From Cokeromyces recurvatus (taxonomy: Eukaryota > Mucoromycota > Mucoromycetes > Mucorales > Mucoraceae): DNA of 64,000 nucleotides. How positions within the stretch are numbered: the first letter of the stretch is position 1; every line of letters begins with the position of its first letter. The translations under genes were made by a program, and so were the position numbers. Below the pieces are notes generated by a model, which was not told where the DNA came from, did no database searches, and was given only the letters and a program-made list of their open reading frames with translations. The DNA is taken from positions 434,001 to 498,000 of the forward strand of contig NW_026251396.1 in NCBI RefSeq assembly GCF_025118155.1, given 5' to 3'. This document shows positions 39,248 through 49,583 of the stretch, piece by piece.

Positions 39248-40412
39248 TTATTGAGACTTTTTACTCTCAAGAGGAGTAATTTCTTTGAGTGCAACAAGCA
39301 TTTGTTCACGACACTTATTAGCAAGTTTTTCAACATCAGCAGATTCTTCTTTTATGTTTTCGGTTGAAATAGGTGGTAAAACTATACAACAACAACAACA
39401 ACAACAAAATAAGTTTCATGTTATCTATTCTATTTTAAATGTACACGTATTACCTCTACAGCGAACAGTACCACTAATAAATCTCTTTTGTTTGTTGTTA
39501 TAGAGATTATTATAATTAGCTATTACGATAGGAATAATAGGTACACCTGCTTGAACTGCCATATAGAATGCACCTTTCTTGAATGGAAGAAGGGTAACTT
39601 CAGATTCATGACCACGAGTACCTTCTGGGAAAAGCCAAACACAGGTCTACACACATATATATTTATATAAAAGAGAACACATAAATTTCCCTTTATTCTC
39701 TCGACTCATTAAATAACTTACATTCTTTTCATGAATATCTTTAGCAGCTTGACGAGCTTCCTTTACTGCACTTTCTCTATTTTTACGGTCCAAAAAGATA
39801 GCATTGCTCAATGTCACTAGTAATTAGTTTTAACCCCCCACAAAAAAAAAAAGGGAAAGGGAAGGGGGGAGGAGGAGAGGTCAGTTATTAATCCAGACTA
39901 GATAACAACAATTTAATACTTTACTAAACCAGCCCAAGAATGGATAATATTTGAGTTGCTTTTTAGCAACAATAGCTGTATTCTTTGGATAGACTTTACC
40001 CATCAACATGATGTCTAAACTCGATTGATGATTACAAATGTAAATTACGGGTTTTTCTGTAATGTGCTCTGTGCCTTCTGCTACAACCTTTAAACCACAA
40101 AAGAAACCGCCGAGATAATAATAACCACGAGCAACTGAATAATTAATAAGGTGCCTCTTTCCAAGGATTGGGAAAACAATAGAAGCAAACATGCCATAAA
40201 TAGCCATAACTAAAAGGCAAACGATTGACATGACGGAGCGATAATAAAACCCACCATAATTACGATAAATGACTAGGAATGAAAGTATTGACATGATAAT
40301 AACTGGCCAACTTAGATTATTAGATGTAATCACTTCTATTAATACATATACAAAAAAAAAAATTAGTTACCAAGGTTATTGCCAAAGATATATTTCACTT
40401 ACCTTCATTCAT
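39248..40412 (-). CDS. 1-acyl-sn-glycerol-3-phosphate acyltransferase (LPAAT, PlsC family)
   Basis: Predicted 280 aa; exons 40412-40403, 40335-39925, 39816-39722, 39646-39454 and 39381-39248. Converts lysophosphatidate to phosphatidate in ER glycerolipid synthesis. The N-terminus has two or three hydrophobic segments (residues 10-65). Acyltransferase blocks: NHQSSLD (HX4D catalytic), [16 protein letters not shown] (block II, GWF-M spanning a splice junction), FPEGTRG (block III), and [11 protein letters not shown] (block IV). The first exon encodes only MNE plus one base, and its donor GTAAGT is strong. Length matches yeast Slc1-type and bacterial PlsC enzymes. All catalytic residues are present. 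Confidence 0.93.
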
Positions 40413-40738
40413 ATTTTTTTTTAATATGTAAAAAAAGCAGGGAAAAAAATATTGAAATAGTCTTTTCGAGAATTTATGAAATTGACTGGAAAAAATAAAA
40501 ATAAAAAAAATAAAAATAAAATGAAAAATTCATATTTATATTCTTGAGCTTAAATCTTTTGATAACAACATCCAATCAAAAGCAGGACCAAGACAGTGAA
40601 AGAAACTGATTTTATATCACGCTATGTATATAATGAGACTTCATACTACAAGTAAAGAATCAAGCCATTGTTGCATATGAAATTTAGATACCGGATTTTT
40701 CATTACTAAATACGGCTTTTTATTTTATTTATGTATTG

Positions 40739-40880
40739 CTTTGATTAAGGTATGAGCCTACCTATTTCTAATGTTAAAGTTACACAGAATAAAAAATCAT
40801 CAGTGCAGAATAAAAAATGAAAAGAAAATGACCAATAAACACGTGGGGATTTTATTATGCTATATTGCTCTAGTCAGTTC

Positions 40881-40919
<39 letters not shown>

Positions 40920-41058
40920 AAGATCAAACAATAGAAATTTAAGAAGAAGTCAAAATAAATTCAGACGAAATAAAACTAGCTTTTAGACATATCTACCTGT
41001 AAAAATATAAATCTCTCGTTAGGAAAAGAAAAGGAAAAAAAAACTATATTCAAGATAA
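40739..41058 (+). repeat. Left inverted arm of palindromic element
   Basis: Pairs with 43863-44410. The arm is interrupted by an A homopolymer (40882-40915). Block 40921-41010 is identical to the reverse complement of 43909-43998. Confidence 0.85.
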
Positions 41059-41069
41059 CGATATTATTG

Positions 41070-41850
41070 TTTCTGATAAGAGAATACAGAGGAATGACAT
41101 TGACCAGTTATTATCTCACTAGGGATTTGATGAATACATATGCATTTTTTTTTTGAGGCATTGCATTCACGTTCAAGCAATACCTGACAGCTTTGGTAAG
41201 CTAATAAGACACTATAATAGCCTATTATTGCAAATGTAAAAAAAAAAAAAAAAGTATGATGAATGACAGGTCTATTTCGTATAAAAGCAAATACGTCAAA
41301 TCGGTATTAACGGGGCAGTAATAATTAATTAATTTGGAAATTCTTTATTTACCTATAGTAGCTACAATCAAATCATCATGTCTGTATCTATTCAACAATT
41401 CTTTCCACAATGATATAGGTGAACTTCTGATTGGATATCTTTAAACTTGACAGTTTCCCTTTTTAACTATTCCATTCCTAAAGGCTATAGTTGGAATTTT
41501 CATTTTATCTTGATAAAGTTGTATGGTATTCAATACATGTCCTTTTGTCTATTATATAATGAGTACATTATTACTCACAAAGTACTTGTATTTCTTCCTA
41601 TAACTTGGGGAGATTCATAAGGGGCTTTTATTATTATTATTATTCTTTACACTATTTTCCTTATTCTTCTTTCTTATCTATTCCTTTTTGTATTTTTCTT
41701 TTTCTTCCATTTATTAAGATATTTATCATTTCTTGTCTAGCACGTTGTTTGCTTTGGTAGCAGAAAAAAGAACCCCCCCGTCCAAATGAAGCGCTTAATC
41801 CATTGAAGGATAATATTCTTTTAAAAGAAGCATAATGTAGGTAATACATT
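41070..41850 (-). pseudogene. Decayed Fanzor/TnpB-like nuclease gene, 3' part (copy B)
   Basis: Minus-strand remnant in several frames. YQSKQRARQEMINILINGRK (about 41770-41710) is followed by IPTIAFRNGIVKKGN and TVKFKDIQSEVHLYH (about 41500-41410). Then comes WKELLNRYRHDDLIVATI (about 41405-41350), a weak CHSS-like site, and ERECNASKKK, where RE replaces the usual RD of the C-terminal motif (about 41170). The same order of blocks is seen in copy C. Stops and frameshifts make it non-functional. The noncoding arm begins right after the tail. Confidence 0.6.
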
Positions 41851-42694
41851 CAATATATGATGATGGTAAACTGACCGTTTTTACTGCTGTTTTTTTTTTG
41901 TTACTCTATTTTCTATTTATGTTTTTTTTCATGATGTTTAGATCCTATAAGAGTATAGTAGAAGTCTTTAATGAATATTTTTCTAATCTGTTACGGTGTC
42001 TCGCTATTGCTATAAGCAGCTGCCCTTCTAGGATCGAGCTTGCATAGAGAAAATACATCTATTTTTTTTTGTCTGTCTTCCTATCTATTGATTCAGATAA
42101 CAGCTTTATATCAAATTATTGGTTTAATGAAATTTGAAGCTTTGTTATCAACAATAACATCTGCAACAAACCCGTCTGTTTAAATTAGTGTTTTAGAAAA
42201 GAATTTGTTCATTTTCATTTTTTTTTATCTTTTATCCTATTTAATAGATTATAATTATTTACATATTCTTCAAATAAAATGTTTATACTACTTATCAAAT
42301 CGTAACTTTCCAGAATAAAAGACTTTTTTAAAATATAGTCTCTTATTCTTTTCATACGTCTTTAGCAATGGTATCTTAATAAAAGATGATAAAATGTTAA
42401 GGGTACTGGTTATGAATCTCCATTTCAAAGAAGATACAGGACCTAAAGAAAATAATCTCAGAAGAGGGCGGGGAAATCGTTTCTAGTTTTATCTTTCTTG
42501 TTACTATAACATAGCCTCAAATCAACTTTTTTTATATCTTTCCTTTTTATGTTAGCTTATGTCTAAGGTGTGGCTTGGAGCTACTATGTTCATTCTCGTG
42601 ACAGCAAACTTGTTCTTTATTGCTGTTACTATTCTCAGTTCTGACTCTTTTCTTTTATTGTTTCAAAACACTTGTTTCTAATTCATCTACTTGC

Positions 42695-42741
<47 letters not shown>

Positions 42742-43200
42742 CTAAACAAAACGAAACAATATAGGCTTAAGAATTTATTTGACAAAGAGGGATTACTACT
42801 CAGTGATTATTTGTCTATAATAGATAAAAAAAAAATTCAAACTTATCACATTTTTTATTATGTTTCGAAAAATACCCACTCCATTCATACACTTTGCATT
42901 TAGTTATTGGCATAAACCATTAGTTTTAGTGTTCAATTGTTTGTGTACCTACAATTATTTTTATTACTTTCTGGATTCTTTTTTTTCTTATTAATCATTT
43001 AGAATGATAATGTGTATTCTCTTTTCTTGATTGTTTATATTCTACTACTAATCTTTTAAATAAATATTTATGCGTGTATGTAAAGGAAAACAAAATCAGA
43101 CATAAAGTTATAAATTTTAGAGAATTCCAAGTCCTTTGACTAGACATCTATTCCTGAATGGATCTGAATGTCTAACCCAACCAAAACAGTCTTCTGTAGT
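41850..43200. other. Central spacer of the palindromic element
   Basis: AT-rich with a T29/A run at 42691-42740. This is where the N-terminal halves of the two outward-pointing Fanzor-like genes would be expected, but I could not recognise them. A less AT-rich patch occurs at 41985-42055. Confidence 0.5.
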
Positions 43201-43381
43201 AACAGTCATTCAAGTATCTTGAATTCTAGGACTTGGACTGTTCAAGAAAAAAATTATCCAGAAGAACAGAAAGAAAAAAAAAAGAAAAGCTAAAAGTTTA
43301 AACAATAACAGCAGATTAGAATCATATGCAACTACAAGGTAAAGTTGATAAAAATAAAATAATGATTGGTATATTAATCTG

Positions 43382-43852
43382 ATGTTTATTATAGGAGAAA
43401 ATAAATCCTGGAAATCAAAAAAAGTTGAACAACATAAAGATAAGTTACTAATCATATCTTTTGGTAATAGGGAATATTCAGGGAAAGATACAATGGAATT
43501 TAAAGGTCTCCAAACTGGAGTCATTGAAGTTCTTTGGAATCAATTAAAATGTAGACAAAAGTGCGGTGATTTGCAACTAGTATTTGTGGATGAATTTCGC
43601 GCTTTAAAGGTAATAGCACACTGCTTTTGTATTATCATTATATTTGACACTTTTTTCTTTATAATTTAGACGTGTCATTCATGCAGTAAAATGCTTTTCA
43701 CTTAAGCTATCATAAATTTATATAGTGTCCTCGCTTGTCAAAGTTGTGGCATAATATGGCAATATAATGTGTAGCTTCCAAAAAACATTTTTATAATTTT
43801 ACAACAAGTAATTAGTGGGTGCGGTCATCCTACTGCTTTTTGTCAAACCCAG
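43382..43852 (+). pseudogene. Decayed Fanzor/TnpB-like nuclease gene, 3' part with zinc ribbon (copy C)
   Basis: The best preserved of the three remnants. An open segment runs 43382-43609 with KDKLLIISFGNREYSGKD, TMEFKGLQTGVIEVLWNQLK and GDLQLVFVDEFRALK. A GT-AG intron (43610-43669) joins to TCHSCSKMLF, giving the first CxxC of a C4 zinc finger, followed by a stop. In a later segment ACQSCGIIWQYNV supplies the second CxxC, with RD replaced by YN, then LPKNIF and SGCGHPTAFCQTQ ending at a stop (43850-43852). The VDEFR-x-x-K-x-C-x-x-C, C-x-x-C-G, W..(R)(D)V..KN order is the published Fanzor C-terminal signature. At least two premature stops make it a pseudogene. The conserved right arm begins 10 bp downstream. 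Confidence 0.65.
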
Positions 43853-43862
43853 TGATTATGTT

Positions 43863-44225
43863 ATCTTGAATACAGTTCTTTTTTTCTTTTCTTTTCCTAA
43901 CGAGAGACTTATATTTTTACAGGTAGATATGTCTAAAAGCTAGTTTTATTTCGTCTGAATTTATTTTGACTTCTTCTTAAATTTCTATTGTTTGATCTGA
44001 AACCTTTTATCATTATTATTTTCTGGAGAAACCAAAATCCCCGCAACTAACTTCTCCCTGGTTAGTTTGTTGGCTAACTATCAAGTATCATTCTACATGA
44101 AATGGATTAATCTATTTCATCTAATGCTTCCTCATCATGCTAATCCTGGTATCAAGCCGATGGATTAGTTATCCTTGTGATAGACTAGTATATTTATACT
44201 ATCTCTGGTTTCTTTTTTTCTTCCA

Positions 44226-44256
<31 letters not shown>

Positions 44257-44410
44257 GAAACTGACTAGGGCAATATAGCGTAATAAAATCCCCACGTGTT
44301 TATTGGTCATTTACTTTTCATTGTAGTTTTTTTTTTTTTTTTTTTTTTTTTTTCTTTTCTTTTGTGAGACTTTACCGTTAGAAATAAGTAGAGCCATGCC
44401 TTAATCAAAG
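43863..44410 (-). repeat. Right inverted arm of palindromic element, with 230-bp extra segment
   Basis: Reverse complement of 40739-41058 in three blocks. Bases 43999-44257 have no counterpart in the left arm: about 230 bp of unique sequence plus a 28-nt T run (44229-44256). Confidence 0.85.
44027..44213. mobile_element. Possible short nested insertion (MITE-like)
   Basis: Within the extra segment of the right arm, AGAAACCA (44027-44034) and TGGTTTCT (44206-44213) are exact inverted 8-mers bounding 187 bp. Inside is a near-perfect 22-bp palindrome (44098-44119). No clear target duplication. Could be chance. Confidence 0.3.
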
Positions 44411-45127
44411 TAAAAATGCTAACTTGGCTATTCCATCAAGGAGAAAGTAAAAAATAAAAAATAAAAGGCAGTAATTGTTATGATTGCAGTCGTCCTTATA
44501 ACTAAGTTAATAGAGATAAATCATCATTTATTTACATAATAAAAAGGTGATTCAAATAAAACTAGTATATTGTACTTCACAGCATAATATTCATTCTACA
44601 ACATTCAGTTTTAATAACAGCCATTGTTAGAGTATTCGAGCACTAATAATAACTATATACATAATTCAAACAGGATTACGACTGTTATATTTAATTGCAT
44701 AATTATTTATATATGCGTCTATAATGTTGAATATTGTTATGTAATAACATCTTAGAGGATGATGATAATAATAGTAGTGGCATATAAATGATTGATATTA
44801 TTGTTATAGCTGGAATATTCACTGTGAATTAATATGAACGCGTTGCTTACCCCAGAAATTATATATAGTAGCAGCGACAGTTAAAGGAGAAAAAAGATAA
44901 AATATATATTATTGCATGCAGGATTATTAGGAGACTGACAACATTTACACATAATGCAAATCATACTCCTATTAATATCACTTATTTTGAAAAAAAAACA
45001 TATAAATATCCCTTCTATTATTTTTTTTTTTGTACAATTTTTGTATTCTTTTTCTCTGTTTTTTCTTTCCTTATCTTTTGCATTTAAAATACCCTTATTT
45101 TTTTTTCTTTCTTTAAATTAAAATGCT
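44411..45127. other. Intergenic AT-rich interval
   Basis: No gene. The last 110 bp are T-rich in the way seen before other genes here and precede the small gene at 45128. Confidence 0.5.
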
Positions 45128-45526
45128 ATGTTCAACAACTACTGTAAATCACGCCGTATTCAAACGTGTCAACTGTGTGTGGAAAGCAGTAGATTCAAGA
45201 ACTCTGAATCAAGAGATCTAGAAGAATTATTTCAAGAATGGAATGGGATAATTCACATTTGTAAAAAAATTGAATCGGAGTAAGGCTAATCAACTTCTTT
45301 TTTATAATTGCTACTAACAGCCCATTATTTTAGACGTATTTATGTACATTTTTCTAGTGATGAACTAGCTTCTGTACGTTATCACACTCGTGATAATGCT
45401 TCACTCGGAGGTGAACAAGTCCGTATTTTACCTGTTTTTGATGGTCTTCGTCCAGTACATTACGCACAACTACCAATCTCTTTCCCCCTTTGTCATGGTT
45501 GTAATATTTGTAACTTAATTCAATGA
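45128..45526 (+). CDS. Small Cys-rich hypothetical protein
   Basis: Predicted 114 aa; exons 45128-45279 and 45334-45526, joined by a GTAAGG donor and TTTTAG acceptor with closing phase. It is not recognised. Cys residues cluster at both ends: C6, C14-x2-C17, C45, then C104-x2-C107-x2-C110 just before the C-terminus (CHGCNIC). The middle is hydrophilic (SSDELASVRYHTRDNASLGG). The Cys pattern would suit metal binding or disulfides; there is no signal peptide or membrane helix. A T-rich leader like those of other genes supports a real gene, but it lies beside decayed mobile elements, so an element-derived origin is possible. Confidence 0.45.
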
Positions 45527-46017
45527 GATAAATAGTCATAATAGAATGTATATAGTGCACTTGTATGATACTTCTGTCTATAGACATATTAAGAATACAT
45601 TTACTCTTGGGTAGAAAAAATGATTAACAAAAGTCCTACATCTAAAAATAAATCGTGTTCTACTGAATATAAATTTATAAAAATAACTTTGTAAGATAAA
45701 CTGGGGTAATGCAAATACGCGTAAATAAGTGATTTCACTCAGAGTACACGTATTAGATTATAAAAATAAATATATATGCATACAAAAGATATGGATATAG
45801 ATGTATAATAACTCTTAGTAATCATTCTCTATCTATCATTATATTATTACTCATTATCCTTATCCACAAAATATATAAATACTCTTACATTATTAACCTT
45901 TATTTTGGTATAATTGAATTGAGCTTAACTCTTAATAAACTATATTAACAAGTCTCAACGTGCTACTTCAGTCTCTTTTCTTTTATTTCTTATTTATTTT
46001 ATTTTTTATATTCTTAC
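45527..46017. other. Intergenic AT-rich interval
   Basis: Nothing recognisable. It follows the small gene on one side and the end of the decayed minus-strand frame on the other. Confidence 0.5.
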
Positions 46018-46548
46018 CTGTAAACCACAACACCCTCCAGTACAGCACATAGGAGAAGTCTAACGTTAAACTTTTCATACAGCACACCGTTAGAGAGAAA
46101 ATCGTCCTTAATCTCAGTTTTAGGGTACGCTTCAATAGATTGTGTATTCTGACAACTAGTAAATTTAATACCATAGAGATTTTTTGTTCCTCCGTAGAGA
46201 TCATCGATTTGATCTTTGACAGAGATGTTTGGTACTTTTAAGATGTCTAAAAGACATGCACCATCAGCTTAGGTGTTGATACCAGAGTTTAGTGTGAACA
46301 ACCTTCACTTCCAGGCTGGAATTCGAAGGATTCGAAAGCTGGGTAAAAAGAGAATCGGTATTGACGGCTGGATCCATGAGTGAATATTGTTTAGTTGGTA
46401 GTCGTTTAACGATATCATAGAGTACGATACGATTTTCCATTGAGAAACCCTCGCCCTGGGGTGTGGGGTGTTTGTTTTCATCGTGGGGTGTAATAATGGG
46501 TGGAGAGTTGCGCATAAAGGGAAAACTTATTCGCTTTATATAGGACAT
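46018..46548 (-). pseudogene. Frameshifted hypothetical ORF
   Basis: Minus-strand reading frame from MSYIKRISFPFMRNSPPI (46548) through LYDIVKRLPTKQYSLMDPAV to KLWYQHL. A one-base shift near 46269 lets the sequence continue as ADGACLLDILKVPNISVKDQ, DDLYGGTKNLYGIKF and YEKFNVRLLLCAVLEGVVVY. It ends at a perfect CAG/GTAAGA donor (46018). With the shift it is about 175 codons with normal amino-acid texture. Family not recognised; texture and decay suggest a Mucorales multi-copy or element-linked gene. It could instead be a living gene with a misread base or an unseen mini-intron. Confidence 0.45.
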
Positions 46549-46637
46549 CTAATCAATTACTAATATGTAATTATATATCCAGGTTATCAAGTTCTAGTAT
46601 AAATATACTAGCACTCCATGCAGTAATTAGTTCTGGA

Positions 46638-46638
<1 letters not shown>

Positions 46639-46676
<38 letters not shown>
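46639..46676. repeat. T38 homopolymer
   Basis: Uninterrupted T run (A on the minus strand) between decayed coding fragments. Confidence 0.9.
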
Positions 46677-46682
<6 letters not shown>

Positions 46683-46867
46683 TTGAAGGAGAAATAAATT
46701 TGCTTAGTTTTATCCCATTAAGCTTATTGCCCATACGATAAGTGAATTTCACAATTGGTATGTTTAACTCTAATGATTCATGACGTGTGACATCATATAG
46801 ACAAGTTCATAGTTCTTTAGCCATTGTTTAGATGTAGATATGTGTACTAATATAACAGTAGTTATTT

Positions 46868-47290
46868 GCAGATCACCACACTGCTGACTTTTCATTGCTC
46901 AATTCCTCGAACTTGCCAGTTAACTGATTTAAGGCTTGATCAACATTGATAGAGGGATTCTTGTCTAGTGATGCTATCATTTAACTTCTAGCAATCGCCT
47001 CGAGTTTTAGGTAAGAAAAAACGAATCTGGATTATTCTTGTACTGATTCCACCAACGCTGACCTGTTTTCTCATAAATATTAGATATATTTTCTGGCCAC
47101 TAGCATATATATACATATATATATATTTTAGGTGCTTTGACTAGCATATGCAAAATAAAGTTCATTATCATAATCTGAGTAGTTGATATGCTCTTTCTTC
47201 TTCTTGGCCAGTAGAGCATCCGTGGTAGACTCTTCTAAACTTTGAGGTTTGCTTGCCAACTCGGTTTCGAAATATTTCTATAAAGTAACA
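46868..47290 (-). pseudogene. Decayed coding fragments upstream of the frameshifted ORF
   Basis: Minus-strand segments with coding texture. KYFETELASKPQSLEESTTD continues to NYSDYDNELYFAYA (47285-47145). WPENISNIYEKTGQRWWNQY ... NPDSFFL (about 47103-47020) follows after a likely intron. MIASLDKNPSINVDQALNQL ... NEKSAVW ends at a stop (46981-46874). They are co-oriented with 46548-46018 and probably parts of the same dead multi-exon gene. No family recognised. Confidence 0.35.
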
Positions 47291-47586
47291 GCCTTTAAAA
47301 TGGACTTACAATACGACGGACAATATCAAATGATCGAGTTTAACAGTTTTTTCGTTGTAAGAAATAACATTGATGACTTTAAGCTTGTCCCAGGTGTCAC
47401 GGAGAAGATGTATCAACCCCAGGTAAAAATATAATATTGATCCAACAATTACCCATACAAAAGGTGATATTCTAACTATTTAAAAAATAGGCCATCATTC
47501 AGGGCACACTTGGACAATTTGTTTTTGCATTAACTGACGACCTGTTTTGTTTTTTTATAACCGCCGCCAATTTCATTTTTCTGTGA
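47249..47586 (+). pseudogene. Hypothetical coding fragment
   Basis: Plus-strand frame with KMDLQYDGQYQMIEFNSFFV and IDDFKLVPGVTEKMYQPQ, then a GT-AG intron (47423-47490) joined to AIIQGTLGQFVFALTDDLF, ending at a stop (47584-47586). It overlaps the minus-strand fragment at 47249-47285. It looks like the 3' end of a gene with no 5' part left. Not recognised. Confidence 0.35.
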
Positions 47587-47906
47587 CCGACAAATACTTT
47601 TTTTTTGTAACCGGACAATATCCACCAGCCAGACTGTACCCCCCCCCCATTATATTAAATAAAATTGTTAGCAGTTGGAATATTCAATAAGCAGCAGCTT
47701 GTCAAATGTTTAGACTAGAACTAAGTGGGAAATATTTTCGGAGTAGTAGTGTGCCAGCTATTTAATGAAAACAAAGACATGTATAACATTGAATAAATAT
47801 CTCTTTTTCCTTTTTTTTTTTCTTTTCTTTCTTTCTGTTTTTTTCTTTACTTTTTATTATTTTACCTTTCCCCCTTTTTTTTTACATATAAATAAATAAA
47901 GAAAGA
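47587..47906. other. Intergenic region before the kinase gene
   Basis: Begins with repeated taaccg/gaccg motifs (47557-47620, e.g. TGTAACCGGACAATATCC) and a C10 run (47640-47649), then T-rich promoter-like sequence. The first part may be a transposon terminus. Confidence 0.4.
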
Positions 47907-49400
47907 ATGGGAGCTTTATGTTGTAAACTAGATGAAATAGATGCTTCTCAAGGTTATTATGATGATTCAATTTATATGGAATAATAAAATTCATATGCAT
48001 TTAAAATAGGTCCTGAACTTGAACATTTTCATTTATTAAAAATGATTGGACAAGGAACGTTTGGCAAAGTGAGAATAGTTCAACATAAACAAACTAAAAA
48101 GAAATACGCTTTAAAATACATGGATAAATCAAAATGTATTCAACAAAGAGCTGTTCATAATATTCTATTTGAACGTGATTTATTAGAATGTATAGAGTAT
48201 CCATTCATAACGAATATGAGATACACATTCCAAGATGATGAAACACTTTTTATGGCTCTAGACCTTATGTTAGGTGGTGATTTACGTCAGGGATTAAATA
48301 AACAACATTTATTTAATGAGCTTCAGGTGAGACATCATGTAGCTACTATCGCTTTGTCTTTACATTATCTTCATAAGCAACATATTGTGCACAGAGATGT
48401 GAAACCCGATAATATTCTTTTAGATAAAAGAGGGTATGCTCATCTAAGTGATTTTAATATCGCTGTACAACTTACACCCACTCAACCTTTTTCGTGGTCT
48501 ATCGCAGGTACAACGGCTTATATGGCTCCCGAAATATTAGCCCGAAAAGGTTACTCGACCTGTGTAGATTGGTGGAGTTTAGGCATTGTCACTTATGAAC
48601 TTTTATTTGGCACGGTACATGAAACAAGTTTATCATGAATTGTAACCAATTGTTTCCTTTTTATTAATAATAATAATAATATTATTATTATTGTTTGTAG
48701 CGTCCATTCACGGCACAATCAAAAGAAGCTTTATCTCATGCTATAATACATGATCCTCTTGTATTTCCTGATAATGTATATGAAACTGTATCAAGAGAAT
48801 GTATTGATGTCATTACTGGTGTAAGTTTTTTTTTTTTTTTCAATTATTATTCACTTACCACGACATAAAATAGTTGCTGGACAAATCACCTTTTCAACGT
48901 TTAGGTTGTAATACAAATGGATTTGAGAAATTTAAAAGACATCCCTGGTTTCATGGTCTAGATTGGGATTTATTAGAACGTAAACAACTACATCCAAACA
49001 TAGACAATGTAAATCCCATTATTATTTTTTTTTTGTTCTAATATCATATGATATTGACTATTCTTATTTTATTTTATTTATTTATTTATTTATCTTTGTT
49101 TAGAAACATCTATTGTCACGTCAACAACAAACTTCAAGAATCCAAGAAGATAATTTAATATCCCATAAACGCACGATAAAAAGAACAAGTAGTTTATTAG
49201 ATACAGGAAGTCCTGTTACAAAAGAAGCAAAATATCGAATACAATTGGAAGATGAATTTTTAAATTTTGATTATTCTCAACATCAAATGATTGAATCCAG
49301 TTTTCTAGAAAAGAAAAGAAACTCACTAAGAAAGCAATATGATCGACTAAAGCGTCTATCTCAAGAAATACCCATTCTATATCCACCTTATTCTGATTAA
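47907..49400 (+). CDS. STK32/YANK-type AGC serine/threonine kinase
   Basis: Predicted 400 aa; exons 47907-47952, 48010-48614, 48701-48820, 48874-49008 and 49104-49400. MGALCCK at the N-terminus is a probable N-myristoylation plus palmitoylation signal, implying membrane attachment. Kinase motifs: glycine loop GQGTFGKV, VAIK-type Lys in YALKYM, HRDVKPDNILLD, DFN in place of DFG (SDFNIAVQL), and APE in AYMAPEIL. DFN in place of DFG, the LGGDLR hinge and MDKSKC after the Lys are hallmarks of the STK32 (YANK) family. The C-terminal tail has Lys/Arg-rich helices. Intron 1 uses a poor donor (GTTATT), but no better one exists. Substrates unknown. Confidence 0.9.
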
Positions 49401-49583
49401 AAAAGACATATATTTATTTTGTACATATAACTCATTAAAAAAAAAACTTACTCTGTTGTATCCTATTTTAAGGAAGAAACAAGTGATCATTACACTGTAA
49501 TGTCTTTGTCTATATAAATATATCTTTATTATACTCTCTTAAAAATAAGCAATTTATAAAGCAAATGAACCCTTCTATTTTTG

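Larger units (their letters stand above)
40739..44410. mobile_element. Palindromic element with two decayed Fanzor-like 3' ends and ~300-bp inverted arms
   Basis: Left arm and right arm are reverse complements in three blocks: 40739-40784 with 44364-44410, 40817-40881 with 44258-44322 (about 3 differences), and 40921-41058 with 43863-43998 (about 97% identical, with 90 identical bases at 40921-41010 and 43909-43998). The outer ends read CTTTGATTAAGG and CCTTAATCAAAG. Inside, a decayed Fanzor/TnpB-like 3' end abuts each arm, on the minus strand at left and the plus strand at right, so the two genes point outward. No target-site duplication is evident at these ends, so true ends may lie slightly further out. 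Relative to the left arm, the right arm carries about 230 bp extra (43999-44228); in both arms a homopolymer marks this junction. Confidence 0.75.

Noticed and set aside
39285..39670. Plus-strand frames opposite the acyltransferase
   Set aside because: Antisense to exons carrying FPEGTRG and VPIIPI motifs on the minus strand.
44256..44353. T homopolymers in the right arm as poly(A) tails of retrotransposed RNA
   Set aside because: Similar homopolymers occur throughout the window in introns and promoters, so they are not evidence of retrotransposition here.
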